From: Enoplolaimus lenunculus
Taxonomy: Eukaryota > Nematoda > Enoplea > Enoplida > Thoracostomopsidae
Direction: 5' to 3'
Assembly: GCA_030248215.1 (NCBI GenBank)
Contig: JASANG010000295.1
Span: 186,001 to 250,000, forward strand
DNA: 64,000 nt
In this document: in pieces, positions 24,518 through 36,118 of the stretch
Layout of the letters: each line of letters begins with the position of its first letter
How positions within the stretch are numbered: the first letter of the stretch is position 1
Notes under the pieces: generated by a model
Told to the model about the DNA's origin: nothing
Database searches by the model: none
What the model saw: the letters and a program-made list of their open reading frames with translations, nothing else
Program-made: the position numbers and the translations under genes

Positions 24518-27500
24518 CGCAAAATATTCAGTATGACGCGCTTTCATGTATTTCAGTGAACATTTGCCAAAAATGTGTTCAAGAACACTCTTGACGATAT
24601 TTTTGGAAACCCTTTAACTGTAACAAAAAAGCGTTTTACCAACTTGAAATAGCGTGATTGTTGCCTTGATTATTTAAAGTTTTCAATTTTTAGCCGAAAG
24701 AGAAATATTTTTTGGCTGTTCCTAATATTTGGTTTGCCAAACCAATATTTTACGGCGTAGATGGAAGTAGGGCATGGAATCACGGGAAGCCATGAGGTGA
24801 GGTGGGGCGGGTCGGAATTTGTTGCCTCATATATGGGGCAAAGTGAGCCAAATAATTATAAAATGAATTTACCTGGGGTTTGAAATTTTTAACTCAAAGC
24901 TTAAATATTTTTCGACTGACTGAATACATCAAATTCTGCGAAGAATTTTTCGGGTCCACCGCTTGCAAATTCAATTCAAAATTGCACTGAACAAGAAAAA
25001 GTCGCCAGAAATAAATAGCAAAAAATACGGAAATCAACATAAAAATCGCTGAAATTCTGTTAATTTTTGTTACATAACACTTCTATTACAGCGTGGTATA
25101 TAAATGGAGGACGGTTCTGTCTTGGGGGCCTCACTCTCTTCTGCTAGAAAAATTCTACGTGGGGTGGGGCTGGGTGCGGCCGTTGCAAGCCGCACCACTT
25201 CTGTGGTTTACGGTATACGAAAATGTTTTAAAGGCATCGCAGTGTAGCCTCAAGTGTCTGGATGCAGTTGCAATAATGGGTGAAATATGTGCAAAAGTTT
25301 TGTTCCGATTCTGATTCCGGGCGTCTTTTCCCCCAGTATTATTCTGAGTTAAAATTTTGTATCATACCATTGTTTTATTTAGACCGCTTCGTTCTATTCA
25401 ATTAGGCTAGGCACACAGTGGCGGTTCCAGAAAATTCTGACGGAGTGCAGGTGCATATAAAATCTGTAGAACGCGGGCCACTAACCGCTTGAAATGTAAA
25501 CCGAAAAAATTCCGCATCAAAATATGACAATTTAATTTGTATAGGACCATCCAAGGTCAATGAACCCTATTCCATCACTCATGTTGATTTTTTATCCGGG
25601 CAAATTTAAAGTTAAATGCGAAAATTTCTATTTGTATAATTTGGTAACGAACCCCTGGCAAGTGAGGGTCCGCCATTTGGGGGTATAGGTGGAGCTGAGC
25701 ACATTGCTGTGGAAACATTTACATGGAGTCTATGCTCTTGTCATTTGACGGTGCTTATTGCAGTTATACTTGCAGTATTAATAGCGCCTCTGGCGAAAAA
25801 ATTTTGTGAAGTGTTTTACGCCAACCACTGAACAAATTCGCGCATCAATCGAGTAAAATTAAAAATTGGTAACGTAGATAACCTACTAATTTTTCACCAA
25901 AAACTCTCTGAGGGCAGTGCTCTTACACAGATATGGATTCGCCCCAGGAACCACAATAACGTCATTTCTTCCGACTTCGATTCAGACAAAATTTTGTTCT
26001 GATACAAAAGCTGGTAATCTCAAATTAGAAGCATAGTACTCTGAAGACGAATTCCGCAACTACATGAGTATTCTCATTTTTCGAAGAGATATAAATTATG
26101 AGTTATCCATCAGTTGGTGTTATTATCCTTCCAATACGTATTCTTGCTATGTCTTGTAGTTCAGTTGGCACTTCCGTCAAAGGTGCCATCTGAGCCAAAT
26201 AGCTGTTTAATGCACTGGAAATATTTCTCAAAAAGCGCAACGCCCACGTCAAATTCATTTTATTTAGCCTTCTTCGTTTGTTGTTTGTTTCTGTTGATTT
26301 TGTTTTATTATATTTACATATTATAGAGGTACACTTATTGTAAAATCTGAAAACATTCAGAATCACTGGGTAGGATTTAATAGCCCACATGATTTTTGGT
26401 ACATAAATCTTAGCCATTCATCCGAACCACAACTAAGATATAACGTCATAAGCAAGAACTGTTTCCCCGGGCCAAATATTGCGAGCAACTTTTGTGTAAC
26501 TGTTTTTCGTACGATGCATAAGCGCTCTGAATGTTGCCCTTAATCCTATCTTTAATCCTTTTGCCATCAAAAAATGTAGAACCGCACCAACAGAAAGCCA
26601 AATCTGAACGCAATAGGTTGACGTTTTTGACCAATTCATATGAGCTTTGGTGTGCCCAAAGTATGCATGGGTTTTCAGTTACCGTTTTTGTGATCTTGTA
26701 CGTTTTTCGTCGCCACGCATTCTACGTTTAGGCTTAGGTTCAGGGATAAATTACCAATGCATGATTATGCGTTTACCTTGGAATTAGCATTAATTTAAAT
26801 GTGAAGGGGGAAGAGTGAAATGGCCCATTTTTGATTGTGGGGTTGGCGATTGGCGTAGGAAAGTTGAATACACAGTAGATTTATTATCCTCGAAATGGAA
26901 ACCGGAATACTATAGCCTCCGGTCTTTTTAAGTTAAAATGTTTTCGTGCCATTAACAGCGCTGAGTATGAAAATAGTGTTTAATATTAATCTAAAATTAT
27001 TAGGGCCCTGTTCTCAAACGTGTGTAGCGCCTATCGCAAGTTGATGATACGTCTTGTAACGTTCGAGCCAGCGAATGCTGAGGTTCAAAGTTCAGCACAT
27101 TTTTCGCATATGATTTGGTCTACTTCTGCACCAATTTTGAGGTCATCAACTGCAATAGTTAGTGAGTTTTTGCTATACACGTTTTAGAATATGGATCAAG
27201 GTTTTAAATGTTTATTAACAGTCACAAAAACTACTGAATCAAAATAAACAGCAACAGATGACGGTGAGAGCAACTCGCACAGGTCGACAAATAGTGTTTC
27301 TACAATATATAGAAGACGTATCTTAACCCGACCCTCTGATGTTTTACGTTTTTCAACTAAACACATACAAAGGGGTTTGTACACTTCTAGGTGTTCGTTG
27401 GCAATCATGCAAAACGCACTAATGCCTCCAGTAACACACCGTTTTTAAGAGTCCCTTTAGAATTATAACGGCTTAGCCAAAATGTTTAGCATACTTGATT

Positions 27501-28713
27501 AGTGGTACCCGTAATTTGGTATTAAGAAAAAATTAGTAAACCCTAAACGGCGCGCTGATATTAAATTTATTGCTGTTTTGGACCAGAAAAACATTTAGGT
27601 CCAAATATACATTCGAGGTATAACACAGGTTTTGTCTTAGTATACCGCTGTACTTTCCAATTATTTAAATGTTCTACAACGACGTTTAGTGCTGTCCAGC
27701 ACCGTCCGGTGTCATTTGGCGTCGTCCGGCACCGTACCGCAATGCATGCGCATTTCCGCATTGTGTAGCGTATAAATTTGTAAAAAAGTTTTTAGACTTG
27801 CAGCACCGTACTAAAGCTTGAACTGCACACTGGCGTACTGGTAAATATGGATTGGGAAGGGCGCGTCCTGCCAGGTCCTTGCCTTAAGTTTCCAACTAAA
27901 TGTGAACTTTGAACTTATTAGTAGTGACCCATCAAAACTTTTGGCCGGATATGTAAGGTTAACCATGCTTTCCAGGTCGCTTCGGAGACCAATTTCAGAG
28001 TTCTGTTTAGGTCCACTAAATTTTGACCCGCTTGGTAGCTGTACCAGACCGAATTGTGCGCCATGCGAACACCACTTGAATAATGTATCGCGAGCGAAGC
28101 GAGCTAAAAGCTACACGCTATTACATTTAATGCCAGTACAGAACTTTAGCCTTGAGTCTTCGTGGGTGTTTTTTGTCTTGGAGTTAAAACACAGCCAGCG
28201 AAGGGTCGTAGCCATATATTGTTTTAGTATTAAATCCTTCTGTAAAAGTCTCAAATCTTTTCTTTTTTTATGAACTGCTTGGTCTAAATAAAACAACCTC
28301 GCGAGCGAAGTGAGCGCAACGCTAGACGTAATTTTTTGTATCTAATGTAAGTTATGACACACGAACCGATTGCGAACGGGTGGGCGACAGCAGCCCCCTC
28401 CCGCCCGCCTCTTGGTACGCCCCTGGAAGCTTAGTTGCCAGTTTTGAAACGGTGCCGTGAAAACTTTTTCTGTTTAATTTCATAGTTCACTATTAGTTCT
28501 TTGTTTGCATTTTGGCCCATACAATAGCGATCGAGAGAAGGCACCTGTTGAGTCCGAACTAATACGAGTCTATATCCGTAATCAGCGAATGCGCAAGTTC
28601 CAAAATTCCAAGAGACTATAAATCTCAATTACTCGAGTTAAAGTAATTTACTGGTCCTCAAACTAAGTAAAGTTCACTGCAGAAGTTGATTGCTAAAAGT
28701 ATATTACCTTTAT

Positions 28714-29092
28714 TGATACACGTATGGGCGCCAATCCCGAAGGGGGTCACTGACCCCTCACTTTTGAAAGGTAAAATAACTTGACTGGCTTATTAGTATC
28801 CAAAACGTCTGACAGACTCATTGTCCGATATAAACACGATTAATGCTAAACATTACCTGGTAAATTTCTGTCAAGGTGAAGTCAAAATTAGGCAAAATGT
28901 AGACACTATTTTGGTATATTTTACTTTTCACTTTTAAGCTTTAGTCATGTCTGACCGTTTTGTATTGTTCGCTTTTATAATTGTGCGCGGTTTGATCAAC
29001 CATCGCTTCTTGGAAAGTGTGAACATGTCTAATTTACTGAATTCACCTTATCAGTTTTGAGAACAGATTGGCGCCCATGGATACACGTATAA
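28714..29092. mobile_element. TIR element with 11-bp flanking direct repeat
   Basis: The direct repeat GATACACGTAT flanks a segment whose ends are GGGCGCCAATC and GATTGGCGCCC, an 11-bp inverted repeat. The interior is about 340 bp and non-coding. The long target duplication is suggestive of a Mutator-like MITE, but the class is inferred from length alone. Confidence 0.55.
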
Positions 29093-31954
29093 GCTTTAAA
29101 GGTATATTCTGAAGTATGATTTAACATAGTTGAAAATCGCAAGAAATGAAATAAATAAGGCGGAGGTCAAAATAACAGGAGTTAAAAAACGTTCCAATCA
29201 TTTCTCTTATTCGGTTCGCTACAGTAGCAGTAAATTTTCTTTATGGTTTTATCACGTAGAATAAGTTTTCTTTTCGGTAATTTATACTGTTTTTATGCGG
29301 TACTTACTACTGTGCTCAGTAACAGTAGTTCGTCTTTATGGTTCGCGTGATGCCATACCGTCAAAAAATTACTCCCATTTTAAGCCGTCATTATTTATGA
29401 CCGAGAGCTTAAAAGTTTGGTATATTTTGGAAAGCATTTCAAAATTGAACACCACTAAATAATATTAATAATCTTCTATTTTTCTCTTAAATTTCGGTTC
29501 CTAGAACATTTTGTAGCTGTTGTATACTGAGGGCGATGAACAGCGGAGGATCCACACATTTTTGATCGACGCTTGCAGTTTACACAATTATAGCGGCATA
29601 AGAATATTACTTTAGAAATAAAGGACGTTACCATTTCTCGTAAAAAACATCTGATGACTAGCGGCGCTATCGCCACCACCGGCTCTAGATTTTACTCTAG
29701 CAGTGAATAAAAGGCTAACGCTATACTGGTGATGACGTGTGGTGGCGTACGCCACCATCCAGCGCCGTCCGTCACCATCCTGCGCTGTCCATCACCGTCT
29801 GGCAGCGTCCTGCACCGTGTCGCGACGCACGCGTAATGCCGCATGGCGCAGTATATCAATTTTTAAACAAAAATTTTTTTGACTTGCGGCGACGTCCGGC
29901 ACTCCACGTCAAATAATATCGCCAGCCTAATAATGACATGATTATGTTCTGTAACAGTTTTCGCTTCGATTGAACTTAGTCTAAGCTTTGGTTTACATTA
30001 TTTGACGGCCTATTAAGTGTTGTTGTAACTGCCGTGGCAAAGGTAACCAGGTTTAGAAGGAATCAGTCAAGTGTGTTTCTTATAAATAAACAAATGAAAC
30101 AACAAAATATTGGCAATTTAGCGAATAAATTCTGACAGTAATGGTTGCTGGACACTAAAACTTTGCTGTTATTTTAAGTTATACTGTCCAATGATTTGTG
30201 TAAACTTGGATTGATTATTGCACACATCATGTGACTCTAACAACCTCTTGTTATGCAGGGCCGAAACAGCTAGCCCCCATTTAAGGGCTCCACTCTAACG
30301 AGCGGTACCACACTACCAAGATTTTTAACAAAATATAACCGTTAACATTCAACAGAATTTGAAAAAGTTTGGAGCGGGGCCACCCTAGCCTGCTCCGGCA
30401 CTGTATATATGTAAAGGTATTGGAAACGCGTTCATATTAACTCACGCAATATATATTCTTTTTAGAGGGACAAATGCAAATACGAAAAAAGTTCTACATT
30501 TGGTTCATTGCTAGCTATGTCACTGTATCGCACAACTTTGATTTTCCCAACCCTCCAAAACAAAACAGCTTCATCGCTAGAAGTTTTAAGATTTGTTTCA
30601 GAGTGGAATGTATTTATTGTCAAAATCTTAGTACCACATTCCCGCGAGATTACCGACTTCCCGAAAACTTTTTAATACAAAATTAAATAACTTTTAAATC
30701 AACTTAATTGCAGACAGCTTTAAGCTAAAATAGTCAGCTATTCACCATGACAAAATTGAATTTCAGTGGAGTTCTGATTTCACTGTTGGTCGAGATATTC
30801 GAATGCGATCTTGGTCTGTGTCAAGAACGTCGCCAGCATTCAATCTCGGCCAACGATATACAACGTCTCTAAACGTTTTCGTGAACGAGTGTAGCGAATT
30901 AAAATTTTATTCGATTGCAGTAAGTTGGTTATTTTACAGCCTGTAAGCGTCTTTTTTAAGTCTCCAGAAGTTTCAGAGTAATAATATCTTTCAGTTCTTT
31001 CTTGAATACGTCACTGATTTGCGTTTGCAAGCGTGTTTACGATAGTAAATGAACGCGTATTTTATTCACGACTTTTTGCTGCTTATTTGCTTATTTTGAA
31101 GCACGAGATTTAAGACAGTATCCGAAAATTATACAGGAAATTTGTAAAAATTGCATTTAGAACCCATCAGAATTATAGAAGACGGCCAATCACCAGTTAG
31201 GAATGCGGGATCGATTTGGAGTGTCAAACCTTGGCGCGCGGCTAACGAGTATTGCTTCCTAAATACAATATGTTCCGTTTTTACTGTCCGTTGATAAAAA
31301 CTCGATTTCGGGCAGGCACCCAAACTTCAACAGAAAATTAGTTAAAAAATCGCCGCGAGAACATCGAGTGAACAGTGAGCGCACTTTTTGTAATATTAAT
31401 GGTTAAAATTTCAACCGAAAATTTTAGTTTTGGGAATTTGGTAGTGTCAGTGACACAACTGTATGTATTCGAAGAGTGTTTTTAACTGGCATCCATGATA
31501 TCCCTTCAGATTATATAAGGTCATGTAACTTTTGTATCAGTGAATTAATGTTTTATAAAAGTTGAACCAACGTATCTAGCTATGAAATCTGTACGCTGTG
31601 TTATTTGAAGTTTTTGCATTCGTAGATTTTTTAGTTTGTTTGAAAACGTATCGCTAATCTTGCGATTTGCTGCAGAGCAATTTTGGTGGTTTTTACAAGA
31701 ATAATGGGTGAATTTAAATTCTGTTGCATATTAAGTATTAAAATATTTTTGCTAAATTATAATTCAAAAACAAATCATATTTTTGTTATGAGAAGCTTCG
31801 GTTCAACCGCAACAGGATTTATTCGAAAATAGTTTGCCGTAACGAACCAATTACGTCATGTCAAAGCTAATTAGCGAAGATTCATATTAAGCAAGAACAA
31901 ATGTTTTATTCGTAATGTTCTTTGCTATAGAAAACACGATATTTTGGTACGCTT

Positions 31955-32245
31955 TCTCCTTGTGTTCTTGATAAAATTTTGAGCTTCCAAACTGTTTTTA
32001 TTTTTGACTTTCAAGACAGGCAAAAAATGAAATTGGCTTCTGTCCCAGAGTTACTCTTTCACTCTGTGTTTTTGATAAATTTTGAGCTTCCAAACTGTTT
32101 TTATTTTTGACTTTCAAGGCAGGCAAAAAATGAAATTGGCTTCTGTCCCAGAGTTACTCTTTCACTTTGTGTTTTTGATAAAATTTGAGCTTCCAAACTG
32201 TTTTTATTTTTGACTTTCAAGACACGCAAAAAATGTAATTGGCTT
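31955..32245 (+). repeat. Tandem repeat, three units of 103 bp
   Basis: The phrase GAGCTTCCAAACTGTTTTTA recurs at 31981, 32084 and 32187, giving a period of 103 bp. Between them TTGACTTTCAAGACAGGCAA and GGCTTCTGTCCCAGAGTTAC repeat with few changes. No function is seen. Confidence 0.88.
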
Positions 32246-32596
32246 CTGTTCCCAGGGTTGCTGCAACGTGCATGTATGACCGATCGCAGAGTATTACAAA
32301 GTAATGGTAAATGTGGGTGGCACATCCAGCGCTCTACGTCGTACAGTAGGTATAACATGCCGTGCAAAACCCAACGCACTTTTAGTGGCACAAAAATGAA
32401 ATTTTGTAGAGAAAGACCTTACAATTTCGTAACATAATTTTGTGATGCGGGAAACTACCGCTCTTGCGCCCACGTTGAGTTGTGCGATTTTGTATTTTGT
32501 ATTAAGTGGTCTACAGAACAAAATTATTGCAGCGGGCTTTGGTGCCATACAACTAGGAATGCAGTGTACATAATACACAAAATCTTAACGGTAAAT

Positions 32597-32811
32597 TGGG
32601 CCCATGTAAAGATCGGGGGGCGGATCGTTTTTCAACGGGACTACAGTAGAGTAAGCTTGAACATTAAACTAATTTTTCTGTTTACACTTAGGATTAAGCT
32701 TAGGTTAGGTATAGGCTCATTCTTGCGCTTGGTTTCAGGTTTAGGGTTAGGCTTAGACTTATGAATATGCTTATACTACTGTTACGGCTCTGGTCTATAC
32801 ATTGGCCGCGG
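32597..32811. mobile_element. TTAGGC-core MITE copy
   Basis: It begins GGGCCCATGTAAAGATCGGG, contains a TTAGGATTAAGCTTAGG-type core, and ends TCTATACATTGGCCGCGGCC. Confidence 0.7.
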
Positions 32812-35800
32812 CCCCATATTACAAGCATATGTCAAAATAATTTTATCGAACAATTTTCAACAAAGGTCTAGTTAGAGCTTAAAATTGAAGCGGTTTTGGT
32901 GTGCCAAGTATTTGATTTTGTTATCGAAACCTAGGATACTGACACTGTCGGATAGAGAATTCTTCGAATGGGAGTGAGTTCATTAAGCGTAATCATAACT
33001 TTCGGCCCAATATTGACCCTGTTGCCCACATTGTATGCACTGAGCACTGTGTCTGTTTAATGAATTGGGATGGGTCCAGACCCCTTAAAATGTCCCTTCC
33101 GCGTACTACACACCTATTCTGACAGTTTACATAAACGTTCTCATGCACAACAAAAAATGCTTCTACTCCGATTATATCAAGGCAAAATAGCAACGAAAGA
33201 ATACCTCAGATTTGCAAGCATCTTTTCGTTAACCCATGCCCGAAACCTTGTCTATACAGAATTGACATTGAAGCAAGACTGTCTTTGAAGACAGTTTTAT
33301 AAGAAGGTCCGACCTCTGTGAAGCACTCTCAATCTGGTCAAAATAGGGTTTTTAGATCGCCTAAATGGTTTAGAGAAAACTTTTAAGTCTAAACTAGTAA
33401 GTAGCTAAACTATGGTATGGTAAAGGTATCTTAATCGATATTATAATACGACCGCTTCTCCAGACTACTAGTCGATACAAAAAAAAATTTATCCCCTATG
33501 GCATAACTAATTAGTATAACATATGGCACAACGCACCTGAGAGTCCCCCAATGTTGAACAACTGCAAAGTGGAAGTGGCATTCTGTACTATTTATCGGGG
33601 GTATAAATAAGGGAGAGAATAAGAAAAATATAATTCGTTCGTAATTTTTGAGTAACTCTAGAAAATAGCACTTGTAGCACACTTGAGGATAACATAGATT
33701 TTAGAGATAAACAAAATTTCTCGCTCGATGCGCTCGCTCGGCCAAAAATTTAAATGGCATTGATACCCTACCGAAACAAAAATCCTGAGCTTTGGCAAAA
33801 CCCCTGCCTTTTACACAAAGGTTCTTATGTACGGAAAACCTTGTGATAAATGGAATATATACATTTTTAGTTGGGTCGGTCTCGCTGATTAAATATATGA
33901 TTGTTTACAGTTTGTTGTGTGTCCTGCGAAAGAATACTTGCAATGAATTGATGAGGTTGTATACGAATATGAATACGTGAATTGGTTAATAAATAAGCAA
34001 AGCGAATTTTGCTGCTTGTCTAAACGGCTACGTGGTCTTTATTTACGGCCTGTTTTAGAATGAGCTATTGGACAGCAAAATATACAGAAACTACAACTGG
34101 AGCCGAACGTTTCAAGGATTATCGGAATTGAGAGCCCGTATTCTCAAATGTGTGCAGCATCTATCACCAGTTGGCGATAGGTCCTGTAACTTTTCAACCA
34201 GAACATGGTGCGTTTGATTTGCTCTACTTCTGTACCAAATTAGAGATATGCAACTGCAGATGTTCGTCAGTTTGAAAACGTATCGCTAACTGATGATAGA
34301 TGCTATAAACATTTGAGCATATGGGCCTAGATTTCAAAATAGAAACGTTATGGAAAATTAAAAAATCAGGAAATGTTAGAATTGTAACGTAAACATTTCG
34401 AGCGTGGGTTTACTGCCGAAAAGATGCAAATTGTAGCATTGTCCAATCGCTCTTGAACGGAACCTTGCTTTGATACCCAGCTTGTACAACCCATTCATCC
34501 TTGGAACTGGTGAAATCAAGAGCTTAAATATATAGAACATGGGTGTAACTAGGGCTTCAATTTCACAGGTATATTAACCTCGCCGAAACGTATTTTGCGA
34601 GTGATCATATCGAGTGACAAAATGTTTATTACAGGATGTTTTACAGCATACAGAGGTTTTTTTCGGGTTTTTCCGCAATGTTCGGCGTATAAATTCTTTC
34701 TATTCCTTGTGTATACGCCACCGAAACAAAAGTATCACGTAAAAGAGCATTTTGGAATACTATATTCATTTACGAATTAAGCGATTTTAATTTTTATCAG
34801 TGATTTGCGTAACTTAATCACAAAATCTGAACGTTTTATAGATCCAAATGTCAAATGCTGTTAAAGTCAAAAATAAAGATGATTTCTACTAATATATGCT
34901 GAATGCAACTTAATTGCAAATTTTACCGCTGTTTGTCCGCCTTAAACAGGGGCGGATCCAGGATTTCAATCAACATAAAAAAATTTTAACGCAAGCAGGC
35001 AAAAAGTATTTGACCTCCACGTTAAGTGGTTTCATTGATTGCAGAAATTTTGCGGCATTACACCCCTGCGGAAATATACGCGGGTAAAGTAATTTTGGAA
35101 CTGTAAACGAAGGTGGTAACGCTATTTAGCATTTTTAGGCTGACGTCATCAGTACTGGAAGCCACTATTGTTGACGGTTGAACTTACAAGAAAGCTAGTG
35201 GACTAGTGGACCATGAAATATTACACCTACGACGACCCTACGGTGATCAGCAGAGCTTGTGAAAGCGTAACACAAATCGTTTTTTATGTCGCATGCTTTA
35301 TGTTCATTGAAACCGCAGTTAACGGCCCTACGAAAATTTTAATAACGAATGGCATCCGACATGTACCTCATGTTGATATTGCATCTTATAAAATGCAACG
35401 CAGTAAATACTGATGCAACACTTGTGACAGCTAGTATTGAACTCATTGTAAAGTAGAAATAATTGTTTTTCTAAAGTTGCAAGCAACCGCAGCACGCCCG
35501 TAGCGAGCTCACCTTGCTAGGGTGGCTAAAAATATTTCAGGCGATAAGAGTTTTCGTTGACTTACAAGCAAAGTTGAAAATTTTCTAGATGGGGGCCGAA
35601 ATTTCTCTAGACGGGGATGAGCCACCTGACCCCACCTTGGATACGGGTCTGAACCGCACTTGGTGTAAGTACGTAAGTGATTATGAATATAGCAATTAAT
35701 TTATTAATTGAAAATCAATTAATTTATTAATTGAAAATGTTTCAGAGTATTAAATATATTTAAAAATCTGATAATCTTCGTCGTATTCTCATGTAAATTA

Positions 35801-35990
35801 TAATCTGTTTAACGGCAAGTGAATCACTTTTCGGAATGCTAATTCTAAATACCGTATAGCATATGAATTATCTTTGAATTTACTGTGATAAGTATTTATT
35901 AATGAACTAAAAATAATTATATTAGATTTCAAGTAATTTTTAAATTTCAACTTGCATTTGAACATTTTGTCGCCAAATTGAATTCGCCCG
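32812..35990. other. Upstream flank of the receptor gene
   Basis: It contains a TIR element at 34133-34327 with CTCAAATG ends, a hAT-like end near 34955 and AT-rich DNA with the inverted phrase TTAATTTATTAATTGAAAA twice near 35693-35740. The promoter and 5' UTR of the receptor gene should lie in the last part, but I saw no convincing TATA box or initiator. Confidence 0.4.
34133..34327. mobile_element. MITE with CTCAAATGTGTGCAGC ends
   Basis: The left end GCCCGTATTCTCAAATG is mirrored on the right by CATTTGAGCATATGGGC, about 195 bp in all. Related copies lie at 27003-27187 and 43750-43931, sharing CCTGTAAC and GTTTGAAAACGTATCGCTAA phrases. Confidence 0.7.
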
Positions 35991-36118
35991 ATGCTCGGAG
36001 TACGGACGCCGTTCAAATTTTCAACACTACACACTTGCTCACTTCAGTTGAGTTCAGTATTGATGCTGTTTTTGCTCATTGACATGGTTGCCGCAAATTT
36101 TCCACAGTCGTTACGAAA
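35991..36118 (+). CDS. Rdl-like: Receptor exon 1, signal peptide
   Basis: ATG 35991 is the first in frame after a stop at 35979. It opens [20 protein letters not shown], followed by a hydrophobic core and a likely signal cleavage after MVAA, before NFPQSLR. A GTAAAT donor follows in phase 2, matching exon 2 exactly (AA|T gives Asn). A second in-frame ATG at 36063 would start inside the signal core and is less likely. Confidence 0.72.

Larger units (their letters stand above)
23666..32596. other. Gene-poor interval, transposon-rich
   Basis: It holds a hAT-like end near 25420, a TIR element at 27003-27187 (CTCAAACGTGTGTAGC type), GC-rich short-repeat blocks with GCCGTCCGGCACCG motifs (27690-27780, 29713-29925), a TIR element at 28714-29090, a partial TACTGTA MITE end near 29226, and a 103-bp tandem array at 31955-32245. 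Open frames at 26433-26639 and 27902-28273 show no family motif. No gene is called. Confidence 0.5.

Noticed and set aside
11570-35413. Scattered 60-120 aa open frames in the gene-poor interval
   Set aside because: They overlap MITE, hAT-like or AT-rich DNA, lack splice or family support, and are of a length expected by chance.
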